Shown here: positions 7,389 to 13,953 of the stretch, one piece after another
Numbering within the stretch: the first letter of the stretch is position 1
Layout: every line of letters begins with the position of its first letter
Source of the DNA: an uncultured Selenomonadaceae bacterium
Lineage (GTDB): Bacteria > Bacillota > Negativicutes > Selenomonadales > Selenomonadaceae
DNA length: 25,185 bases
Reading direction: 5' to 3'
Assembly (NCBI GenBank): GCA_910579115.1
Contig: CAJTSO010000008.1
Span: forward strand, 27,904 to 53,088
The notes under the pieces: generated by a model
Told to the model about the DNA's origin: nothing
Databases searched by the model: none
The model's input: only the letters and a program-made list of their open reading frames with translations
Made by a program: the position numbers and the translations under genes

Positions 7389-8081
7389 ATGAAAAAAGAA
7401 ATTTTAGGCCGGGAAAAAGCGATGGTCTGCTTTGAACAAAGTCCCATATACGCCATCACCGATGAGGGACAGTCGGCAGGACGGGGCAATATTAACCTGG
7501 TTCGGGAGGCGTTGGCGGCGGGAGTAAAATTTGTCCAATACCGGGAAAAGAAAAAAGCCCTCCGAGCCATGTATGAGGAGGGCCTGCTTCTCAGACAGCT
7601 CACCGCTGAGTACGGCGCGGCTCTCATGGTAGATGATTATGTGGATCTGGCTCTTTTGATCGGAGCCGACGGGGTTCACGTGGGACAGGATGACCTGCCA
7701 GCCGCCGCCGTCCGGGAGCTGGTGGGAGAGGAGCTGGTCATCGGCCTGTCCACCCATAATCCATCGGATCTGAAGGAAGCGGTGGAGCTTTATAGAAGGG
7801 GCGTTATCGATTACATTGGCGCCGGGCCCGTTTATCCTACCCGAACGAAGGAACAGGCGGCGCCGGTCACCGGTCTCGACTACATCGAGCTGGCCGCTGA
7901 TACGTACGCTGGAACGGGGCTGCCCTTCGTGGCTATCGGCGGGATAAAGGAACATAATATCGGCGCGGTAGCTGCCGTGGGGGCAGAGCATTGCGCGGTG
8001 GTTTCGGATATAACGCTGGCTGATGATATTGGCAGAAAAATTGCCGCCCTTACGGCGGCCATGAAAGAATATGCCCGATAG
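7389..8081 (+). CDS. thiE: Thiamine-phosphate synthase (ThiE family)
   Basis: This 230-residue TIM-barrel protein should join HMP-diphosphate and thiazole phosphate to make thiamine phosphate. Motifs in order: YAITDEG (21-27), VQYREK (49-54, pyrophosphate-binding Q50, R52, K54), ADGVHVGQDDLP (93-104), GLSTH (119-123), YIGAGPVYPTRTK (142-154) and VAIGGI (181-186). Where most ThiE proteins have IND after the second strand, this one has VDD (Asn replaced by Asp at 82). No other thiamine gene is adjacent, so it may work with genes elsewhere or belong to the closely related TenI group. The start at 7389 follows the tandem GAGGTGATATA repeat; an ATG at 7422 is possible. Confidence 0.85.
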   Translation: MKKEILGREKAMVCFEQSPIYAITDEGQSAGRGNINLVREALAAGVKFVQYREKKKALRAMYEEGLLLRQLTAEYGAALMVDDYVDLALLIGADGVHVGQDDLPAAAVRELVGEELVIGLSTHNPSDLKEAVELYRRGVIDYIGAGPVYPTRTKEQAAPVTGLDYIELAADTYAGTGLPFVAIGGIKEHNIGAVAAVGAEHCAVVSDITLADDIGRKIAALTAAMKEYAR

Positions 8082-8146
8082 AGAATAATTGGTTCCCAGC
8101 TCATTTGTGCCAAATAAACGCGCAGTCTCTTGAAAGGATGTTTAGT

Positions 8147-9148
8147 TTGAAAAAAAGATTATTTACCCTCTTGGGGATGGTTCTTACGGCAGTGCTGCTT
8201 GTGACCGGCTGCGGCAGCGAGCCGGCGCCGGTCCATGTGCATGAGCCGGGACAAGGCCGCCAGCCGGAAACTGTCACTCAAGTCAGCAGGGAGGATGCCG
8301 TAAAACAGCAAAATGCCTTGAAGGCCATAGCCAGAAAGGATGGGGAGAAGCTGCAAATCCTGACCTCATTCTTTCCCATGTATGTTATGACGCTGAATGT
8401 TGCCAGGGGAGTGCCGGATGTGACCGTCGCAAACCTTACCGCTCCCCAGACCGGCTGTCTCCACGATTACAGCCTCACGGCCGAGGACATGAAGAAGCTT
8501 GCCGGGGCAGATGTCTTTATCGTCAATGGCGGCGGCATGGAGAGCTTTCTGGCCAAGGCTGTGGAAACAAATAAACGCCTGGCGGTGGTCACCGCCTCCG
8601 CCGGTATCCCCCTGATCAGAGAGGGCGAGGAAATAAATCCCCATGTCTGGCTGCGGATAGCTTACGCCAGGGAGGAGGTGGCAGGGATCGCCAGAAGTCT
8701 GGCGGCCCTTGACCCGGCCAACGCCGGCGCATACAGAAGAAATGCCCGGGAATATGACGGTCAGCTGGCGGAGCTTCAGCAGTACGCCGGTGACAAATTG
8801 AAGGAGCTGAAGAGCCGGGATATCGTTACCTTTCATGAGGCGTTCCCGTACTTTGCCCAGGAGCAGAAGCTGAATATCGTCCGGACGATCCAGCGGGAGC
8901 CTGGGACAGAACCAACGCCGAAAGAATTGGAAGAAACCATCGCTTCGGTGAAAGCACTGCCGGTGAAGGTTCTCTGCGTTGAGCCCCAGTATCCGGCGGG
9001 AGCGGCCGAGACTATTGCCAGAGAAACGGGCGCAACAATCGTTGTCCTTGACCCCTGCGTTACTGGTGAAGCCGGGCCGGAGGCGGAAAATTCCTATCTG
9101 GAGACCATGAAAAAGAATATTGATACTCTCTATAGCGTTTTGAAATAA
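8147..9148 (+). CDS. ZnuA/TroA-type metal-binding lipoprotein (ABC transporter substrate-binding protein)
   Basis: The 333-residue protein has a lipoprotein signal peptide (basic KKR, hydrophobic core, lipobox VTGC with lipidated C22), so it is membrane-anchored and faces the periplasm. Just after the cysteine is a short His-containing stretch (HVHEP, 30-34). The cluster A-I substrate-binding pattern includes candidate metal-ligand histidines H106, H166 (NPHVWL) and H230 (TFHEAFPYFA), plus an acidic ligand near VEPQYPAG. The family captures Zn or Mn for an ABC importer. No permease or ATPase gene is adjacent on either side. TTG at 8147 is chosen because AAAGGA lies about 7 nt upstream; an in-frame ATG at 8138 overlaps that site. 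The metal (Zn versus Mn) is an inference. Confidence 0.85.
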   Translation: MKKRLFTLLGMVLTAVLLVTGCGSEPAPVHVHEPGQGRQPETVTQVSREDAVKQQNALKAIARKDGEKLQILTSFFPMYVMTLNVARGVPDVTVANLTAPQTGCLHDYSLTAEDMKKLAGADVFIVNGGGMESFLAKAVETNKRLAVVTASAGIPLIREGEEINPHVWLRIAYAREEVAGIARSLAALDPANAGAYRRNAREYDGQLAELQQYAGDKLKELKSRDIVTFHEAFPYFAQEQKLNIVRTIQREPGTEPTPKELEETIASVKALPVKVLCVEPQYPAGAAETIARETGATIVVLDPCVTGEAGPEAENSYLETMKKNIDTLYSVLK

Positions 9149-9152
9149 TCTG

Positions 9153-9161
9153 TGATAGAAT
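9153..9161 (+). promoter_or_regulatory. Candidate extended -10 promoter for ilvBN
   Basis: TGATAGAAT (TG-N-TAGAAT) lies immediately after the lipoprotein gene. The -35 region is poor. It would start a leader of about 80 nt that includes the hairpin at 9186-9220. Promoter function is an inference. Confidence 0.35.
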
Positions 9162-9185
9162 GTAACGCTGTAAACCTAGTCAGCT

Positions 9186-9220
9186 TCGGCCGGTGGTTTT
9201 ACCGGCCGATTTATTTTTTT
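9186..9220 (+). terminator. Terminator/attenuator hairpin in the ilvB leader
   Basis: TCGGCCGGT (9186-9194) pairs perfectly with ACCGGCCGA (9201-9209) around a 6-nt loop, followed by TTTATTTTTTT. It sits 37 nt past the lipoprotein stop and only 27 nt before ilvB. That leaves no room for a separate ilvB promoter after it, so it is either leaky or a regulated attenuator. Confidence 0.85.
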
Positions 9221-9247
9221 ACTCCGGAAAGAGGGATTGTTTTGTTG

Positions 9248-10939
9248 ATGAATGGTGCAGAGGCGATCATTACCAGCCTAAGAAAAGAAGGAGTCAAGGT
9301 GGTATTTGGCTATCCCGGTGGTTCTGTCCTCACATTGTATGATGCTGTCTATCAGATGGATTTCCCCCATATTTTGACCCGTCATGAGCAGGGGGCGGTT
9401 CACGCCGCTGACGGCTATGCCCGCTCTACCGGGAAGGTTGGCGTGGTGTTTGCCACCTCCGGCCCAGGGGCCACTAACCTCGTTACCGGTATCGCCACTG
9501 CCTATATCGATTCGATTCCCCTGGTCTGCATTACCGGACAGGTGGGCAATCCTTACATCGGCAAGGACTCTTTCCAGGAGGCGGACATCGTTGGAATTAC
9601 CACGCCCATCACCAAGCACAATTATCTGGTAAAGCGGGTGGAGGATCTGCCGCGGGTCCTGAAAGAGGCTTTTTATATAGCCAGAACCGGCCGTCCCGGG
9701 CCAGTGGTCATCGACGTGGCCAAGGATGTATTTGCGGCAAAATTTGACTACAGCTATCCGGAAACGGTAAATCTCAGGGGCTACCGGGGGGAGAATCCCG
9801 GCGAAGAGACCGAGATCCGGCAGGTCGTCAAAGCCCTGGAACAGGCAAAGAAGCCCTTGCTCTTTATTGGCGGCGGCGTTACCCTTTCCGGAACCTCAAG
9901 GGAGATCCGCCGCATTGTGGCCCGCACCGGAATACCGGTGGTAAGCTCCCTGATGGGTCTGGGTTGTATAGCTGGAGACGACGGTTATTTCCTGGGGATG
10001 GTGGGAATGCACGGCTCCTATGCGGCCAACATTGCCATGACGGAGGCTGATCTCGTCCTGGGTATCGGTGTCCGCTTTGACGATCGGGTCACCGGTAAGC
10101 TGGAGGTTTTTGCCCCCAATGCGAAAATCGCTCACTTTGAGGTGGATCCGGCGGAAATCGGAAAGAATGTGCCGGTGGATTATCAGGTAAAGGGCGACCT
10201 TGGCTGGACTCTGCCCCGGTTTGCCGACAGTCTGGAGGGGTTGGCCTTTGACTTTGCGAAAGCCTGCGGAAATTGGCTGAATCATGTGAAGGCCCTGAGC
10301 CAGGACAGGCCTTTTTCCTATGTGAAGAGAGAGAATATCATAGCCGGGCCCCAGGTGGTGGAAGCCATCAGCGCTATGCTGGGCAAGGATGATATAGTGG
10401 TCACGGATGTGGGCCAGCATCAGATGTGGGCGGCTCAGTTCTACAACGCCAGAGAGCCGCGGAGATTTATTACCTCCGGCGGTCAGGGAACGATGGGGTA
10501 CGGACTGCCGGCGGCTGTCGGCGCCAAGCTGGCGAATCCGGACAAGCAGGTGGTCCTCATCACCGGAGATGGCAGCATCATGATGAACTGCCAGGAGTTT
10601 GCCACCGCGGCGGACAATGATATTTGGGTAAAGGCGGTCGTCCTGCACAATCACATGCTGGGCATGGTGACCCAGTGGCAGCGGGCTTTCTATGGCGAGC
10701 GTTACTCCAACACAATCCTGAAGGGGAAGACCGATCTGGTGAAGCTGGCGGAAGCAATGGGAGTCAAGGGCTATAGAGTCAGCGAACCGGAGAAGCTGCA
10801 GCCGGTGCTGCAGGAGGCATTCGATTACCAGGGACCGGCTCTGGTAGACGTGATGATCCCTGAGGACGATGATGTTCTGCCGATGGTTGCGCCGGGAGAG
10901 CCGCTGGATAATATGATGCTGGGAGGTAATGACAAGTGA
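9248..10939 (+). CDS. ilvB: Acetolactate synthase, large (catalytic) subunit
   Basis: The 563-residue ThDP enzyme catalyses the first common step of valine, leucine and isoleucine synthesis, condensing pyruvate with pyruvate or 2-ketobutyrate. The N-terminal PYR domain shows FGYPGGS and the catalytic glutamate E47 in RHEQGAVHAADGYAR. The central FAD-binding-type domain and the C-terminal PP domain follow, the latter with the metal/ThDP motif starting GDGS (440-443) and VLHNHMLGMVTQWQ. It overlaps ilvN at GTGA, so the two subunits are translationally coupled. The start is ambiguous among TTG 9242, TTG 9245 and ATG 9248; GAGGG at 9231-9235 is closer to the TTGs, but the ATG matches the usual family N-terminus (MNGAEAI). 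Confidence 0.94.
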   Translation: MNGAEAIITSLRKEGVKVVFGYPGGSVLTLYDAVYQMDFPHILTRHEQGAVHAADGYARSTGKVGVVFATSGPGATNLVTGIATAYIDSIPLVCITGQVGNPYIGKDSFQEADIVGITTPITKHNYLVKRVEDLPRVLKEAFYIARTGRPGPVVIDVAKDVFAAKFDYSYPETVNLRGYRGENPGEETEIRQVVKALEQAKKPLLFIGGGVTLSGTSREIRRIVARTGIPVVSSLMGLGCIAGDDGYFLGMVGMHGSYAANIAMTEADLVLGIGVRFDDRVTGKLEVFAPNAKIAHFEVDPAEIGKNVPVDYQVKGDLGWTLPRFADSLEGLAFDFAKACGNWLNHVKALSQDRPFSYVKRENIIAGPQVVEAISAMLGKDDIVVTDVGQHQMWAAQFYNAREPRRFITSGGQGTMGYGLPAAVGAKLANPDKQVVLITGDGSIMMNCQEFATAADNDIWVKAVVLHNHMLGMVTQWQRAFYGERYSNTILKGKTDLVKLAEAMGVKGYRVSEPEKLQPVLQEAFDYQGPALVDVMIPEDDDVLPMVAPGEPLDNMMLGGNDK

Positions 10940-11436
10940 AAAAATATCTTCTCGCTGTCCTTGTAGACAACAAGCCGGGGGTTCTTACCCATGTATCCGG
11001 ACTGATCAGCCGCCGCGCCTTCAACATTGAGAGTATTTCAGCCGGCTATACCGAGGAGGCGGATGTGACCCGGATCAATATCGTGGTGTCCGTTGACAGT
11101 GATCACGAGCTGAACCAGGTAGTGACCCAGCTGGGAAAGCTCATTGACGTGATAAAGATCGTCAACCTCAGCGAGGCCAACTCCATCGGCCGCGAGCTGA
11201 TGCTTATCAAGGTTCACGCCACGAAGGAAGACAGGGCGGATATCACCAATGTAGTAAATATTTTCCGGGCAAAAATCATTGATGTAGGTCCGGAAAATGT
11301 GATCATTGAGCTGACCGGCGAAGAAAGCAAAATAGATGCCCTTTGCGAGGTGCTCTCCGAGTATGAGATCATTGAGATCGTCCGTACCGGCGCGATTGCT
11401 CTCTCCCGGGGGCCGGTGCCGGTAAAACGTATGTAG
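10936..11436 (+). CDS. ilvN: Acetolactate synthase, small (regulatory) subunit
   Basis: The 166-residue protein has an N-terminal ACT domain (LLAVLVDNKPGVLTHVSGL, about 4-22, then FNIESIS) that binds valine for feedback inhibition, and a C-terminal ALS small-subunit domain (about 85-160). It activates and regulates the IlvB catalytic subunit. The GTG start overlaps the ilvB stop by 4 nt. A strong terminator follows 8 nt after the stop. Confidence 0.95.
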   Translation: MKKYLLAVLVDNKPGVLTHVSGLISRRAFNIESISAGYTEEADVTRINIVVSVDSDHELNQVVTQLGKLIDVIKIVNLSEANSIGRELMLIKVHATKEDRADITNVVNIFRAKIIDVGPENVIIELTGEESKIDALCEVLSEYEIIEIVRTGAIALSRGPVPVKRM

Positions 11437-11444
11437 ATATTATC

Positions 11445-11484
11445 GGGATGTGTTGCTGACAGCAGCGGCACATTCCTTTTTTTT
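11445..11484 (+). terminator. Rho-independent terminator after ilvN
   Basis: GGGATGTGTTGCTG pairs with CAGCGGCACATTCC (14 pairs including G-U) around loop ACAG, followed by eight T. It ends the ilvBN transcript. Confidence 0.92.
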
Positions 11485-11494
11485 GCGATAAATG

Positions 11495-11523
11495 TTTACA
11501 TCCTGCCCCAAAGGTGATATACT
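11495..11523 (+). promoter_or_regulatory. Strong promoter of the rimP-nusA-infB operon
   Basis: TTTACA (11495-11500), a 17-nt spacer, then TATACT (11518-11523) preceded by TGA (extended -10). This near-consensus sigma-A promoter directly follows the ilvN terminator. Confidence 0.88.
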
Positions 11524-11525
11524 CC

Positions 11526-11576
11526 AATCATAAGTTAATGTATTATGATTGAAGAGTGGGTGGACGCCCACTCTTC
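11526..11576 (+). ncRNA. Two-hairpin leader RNA upstream of rimP
   Basis: The first element is an inverted repeat AATCATAA / TTATGATT (11526-11533 with 11543-11550). Directly after it is a perfect 10-bp hairpin, GAAGAGTGGG / CCCACTCTTC (11551-11560 with 11567-11576), with loop TGGACG. There is no T run, so it is not a plain terminator. A hairpin of this type before rimP is, from memory, common in Firmicutes and may regulate or stabilise the mRNA. Function here is inferred. Confidence 0.6.
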
Positions 11577-11636
11577 ATTTATTGATTACCACTTGGAGTC
11601 ATTACTTATTTGAAAATTTACGAAGGGGACAAGGGC

Positions 11637-12122
11637 GTGGCAAAAGGAAAAAGCGTAAGCTCCACCGTGGAGGACCGGGTGGAAGAGATCGTCAGGCAGC
11701 TGACGGCTGGCAGCGAGCTTGAAGTGGTCGACGTGGAATTTGTGAAGGAGCATGAACAGTACCTGAGAGTGTTCGTTGATAAGGAGTCCGGCATTGGAAT
11801 TGGCGACTGCCAGGCCCTGAGCGAAAAGCTCGAGGAGGAGCTGGACCGGGAAGATTTTATTCCCGGGACCTACATTTTGGAGGTTTCTTCCCCCGGCCTC
11901 GATCGGGTATTGAGAAAGGATCGGGATTTTGTCCGGGAGGCTGGCAAAGCAGTGGAGGTTTCCCTTTACGAGCCCGTTGACGGGAAGAAAACTATCGTGG
12001 GCAGGCTGGCTGGCCTCAGTGAAGACAAAGGCTGCCTGCGGCTGGAAGGGGAAAGCCCGGAAAGCCTTTGGGAGATTCAGCGCAGTAAGATCGCTCGGGT
12101 ACGCCTTCATATAGAAATTTAA
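11637..12122 (+). CDS. rimP: Ribosome maturation factor RimP
   Basis: The 161-residue protein is needed for maturation of the 30S ribosomal subunit. The N-terminal alpha/beta domain shows LEVVDVEFVKE and YLRVFVDKE, then the family-diagnostic segment YILEVSSPGLDRVLRKDRDF, and a C-terminal SH3-like domain (about 100-160). It is the first gene of the nusA-infB operon, as in most Firmicutes. The GTG at 11637 is preceded by GAAGGGG 8 nt upstream. An in-frame TTG at 11610 would add nine residues and has a weaker site (GGAG, 11 nt away). Confidence 0.93.
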   Translation: MAKGKSVSSTVEDRVEEIVRQLTAGSELEVVDVEFVKEHEQYLRVFVDKESGIGIGDCQALSEKLEEELDREDFIPGTYILEVSSPGLDRVLRKDRDFVREAGKAVEVSLYEPVDGKKTIVGRLAGLSEDKGCLRLEGESPESLWEIQRSKIARVRLHIEI

Positions 12123-12167
12123 GTCAACTGACAGTAGGATTTTTAATATGAGCAGGAGGAAAAAGTC

Positions 12168-13331
12168 TTGATAAAAAGCAGCAGAGGAAAGGGTCGGGCT
12201 AAGCCGAAACAGAAGGAAGAAGAGCGGGCCAGGGAATTTATCAACGCGCTGAATATGCTCTGTACCGGCAAGGGGATCGAGCCGGAGGTGCTGTATGAAG
12301 CCATTGAGGAAGCCCTGGTAAATGCCTACCATCGCGATACCGGCACCAACGCGGACGTTCGGGTAGAGCTGAACCGGGAAACCGGCAGCTTCCACATTTA
12401 CGCCAGGAAAAACATCGTTGAGGAAGTCGATGATGAAGTCCGGGAGATTTCCCTGGGTGAGGCACAGGCAATCAACCCGGATTATCAGGTGGGAGACATT
12501 TTGGAGATCGATGTCACCCCGGCAAATTTCGGCCGTATCGCCGCTCAGAATGCCAAGCAGATGGTCGTCCAAAAAATCCGCGAGGCGGAGCGGGGGATAA
12601 TTTATGACGAGTTTTCCAGTCAGGAGAGCGACATCGTTACCGGCATGATCGAGCGGGTGGACAAGCAGCATGTCTACATCAACCTCGGTAAAACCGCGGC
12701 CATGATGGCTCTCTCCGAACAGGTCATTGGGGAAACCTACCGGGTAGGGGAGATAATCAAGGCTTTCATCATTGAGGTCAAGAAGACTAACAAGGGACCG
12801 CAGATCGTGGTTTCCCGAACCCATCCGGGACTTTTGAAGCGGCTTTTTGAAAATGAAGTGCCGGAAATCGCTGACGGTACGGTAGAGATTAAATCGGTAG
12901 CCAGGGAGCCGGGTATGCGTTCCAAGATCGCCGTTCACTCAAACGATGAAGATGTAGATCCGGTAGGCTCCTGCGTCGGTCTGAAGGGAATGAGGGTACA
13001 GGCCATTGTCAACGAGCTGCGGAACGAGAAAATCGATATCGTGAAGTGGAGCGCTGATCCGGCAAAATACATTGCCAACGCCCTCAGCCCGGCGCAGGTC
13101 CTGTCGGTGGCCGTCAATGAAGAAGAAAAGATTTCCCGGGTGATTGTGCCTGATGAGCACCTTTCCCTGGCCATCGGCAAGGAAGGACAGAATGCCCGGC
13201 TGGCGGCAAAGCTCACCGGCTGGAAGATCGATATCAAGAGCGAATCCCAAATCGGTGACGATGAGGCAGACGAATCCATGAGCTTTGTGGAAATTGGTGA
13301 AGCGGAGGCTTTTAACGCTGAGGAGGTCTAA
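12168..13331 (+). CDS. nusA: Transcription termination/antitermination factor NusA
   Basis: The 387-residue protein binds RNA polymerase and nascent RNA and modulates pausing, termination and antitermination. Domains in order: N-terminal polymerase-binding domain (about 22-150, FINALNMLCTGKGI onward), S1 domain (about 155-225), and two KH domains (VGSCVGLKGMRVQAIVNEL and LSLAIGKEGQNARLAAKLTG). It lacks the extra C-terminal acidic repeats of E. coli NusA, as usual in Firmicutes. A basic 20-residue N-terminal extension (KSSRGKGRAKPKQK) precedes the usual start of the family. The TTG start at 12168 follows AGGAGG with 8-nt spacing. Confidence 0.95.
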   Translation: MIKSSRGKGRAKPKQKEEERAREFINALNMLCTGKGIEPEVLYEAIEEALVNAYHRDTGTNADVRVELNRETGSFHIYARKNIVEEVDDEVREISLGEAQAINPDYQVGDILEIDVTPANFGRIAAQNAKQMVVQKIREAERGIIYDEFSSQESDIVTGMIERVDKQHVYINLGKTAAMMALSEQVIGETYRVGEIIKAFIIEVKKTNKGPQIVVSRTHPGLLKRLFENEVPEIADGTVEIKSVAREPGMRSKIAVHSNDEDVDPVGSCVGLKGMRVQAIVNELRNEKIDIVKWSADPAKYIANALSPAQVLSVAVNEEEKISRVIVPDEHLSLAIGKEGQNARLAAKLTGWKIDIKSESQIGDDEADESMSFVEIGEAEAFNAEEV

Positions 13332-13334
13332 GCT

Positions 13335-13610
13335 ATGGCAAAGGTGAAGAAAATCCCCATCAGGCTATGCCTCGGCTGTAAGGAACCCCATCCCAAGAAG
13401 GAAATGGCCAGGATCGTCAGGAGCCCGGAAGGGGAAATTTCCTACGACCCAGTGGGAAAGAAGCCCGGCAGGGGAGCCTATATATGCAAAAAAGTCCAGT
13501 GCTTTGACGTAGCGGTAAAGACAAAACAGTTTGCCAAAGTCTTTAGGGAACAGGTGGCGGCGGAAAAGCTGGCCGAAGCAAGAGCCCAGCTTTTCGGAGG
13601 CGTAGAATGA
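13335..13610 (+). CDS. rnpM: YlxR/RnpM family RNA-binding protein
   Basis: The 91-residue basic protein carries the DUF448 signature: IRLCLGCKEPHPKKEMARIVR near the N-terminus, then the GRGAYICKK segment. Members sit between nusA and ylxQ in Firmicutes, exactly as here. YlxR has been reported to bind and modulate RNase P (hence RnpM). It starts 3 nt after the nusA stop and overlaps the next gene by 4 nt. Confidence 0.9.
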   Translation: MAKVKKIPIRLCLGCKEPHPKKEMARIVRSPEGEISYDPVGKKPGRGAYICKKVQCFDVAVKTKQFAKVFREQVAAEKLAEARAQLFGGVE

Positions 13611-13936
13611 GTCCGGTGGAGGCCCGGCGGCTGAAACAGCTGCTGGGCCTGGCTCAGGCCGCCGGTAAAGCAGTATCCGCCGAGCCGGAGGTGGAAGGCA
13701 ATCTCCGCATGAACAAGGTGAGACTGCTCATTCTGGCGGAGGATGCCACCGAAAGAGTGAAGAAGAAATATCAGCAGGAAGCTGATATTAACGAGGTGAC
13801 GCTGATAACAGCGTTGACCCGGAATGATATAGGCCAGGCTCTGGGGAAAAGCCCCAGAGGCATTGCCGCGGTGCTCGATAACGGATTTAAGAAATCGGTA
13901 TTAAAGATAGCGGCGCCGGAATTGTTGAAGAAGTAG
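13607..13936 (+). CDS. L7Ae-like ribosomal/K-turn-binding protein YlxQ
   Basis: The 109-residue protein belongs to the L7Ae/L30e/S12e/Gadd45 fold. The N-terminal LLGLAQAAGKAVSAEPEVEGNL segment, the LLILAEDATERVKKK strand-helix and the glycine-rich LGKSPRGIAAV are typical. These proteins bind kink-turn RNA; the cellular role of YlxQ is not well defined. ATGA overlap with rnpM and the place before infB match the usual operon. Confidence 0.9.
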   Translation: MSPVEARRLKQLLGLAQAAGKAVSAEPEVEGNLRMNKVRLLILAEDATERVKKKYQQEADINEVTLITALTRNDIGQALGKSPRGIAAVLDNGFKKSVLKIAAPELLKK

Positions 13937-13953
13937 AACACGGGGGTGGATTA

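Noticed and set aside
11586..12938. 450-codon minus-strand open frame over rimP and nusA.
   Set aside because: Antisense shadow of conserved genes in a GC-rich region.
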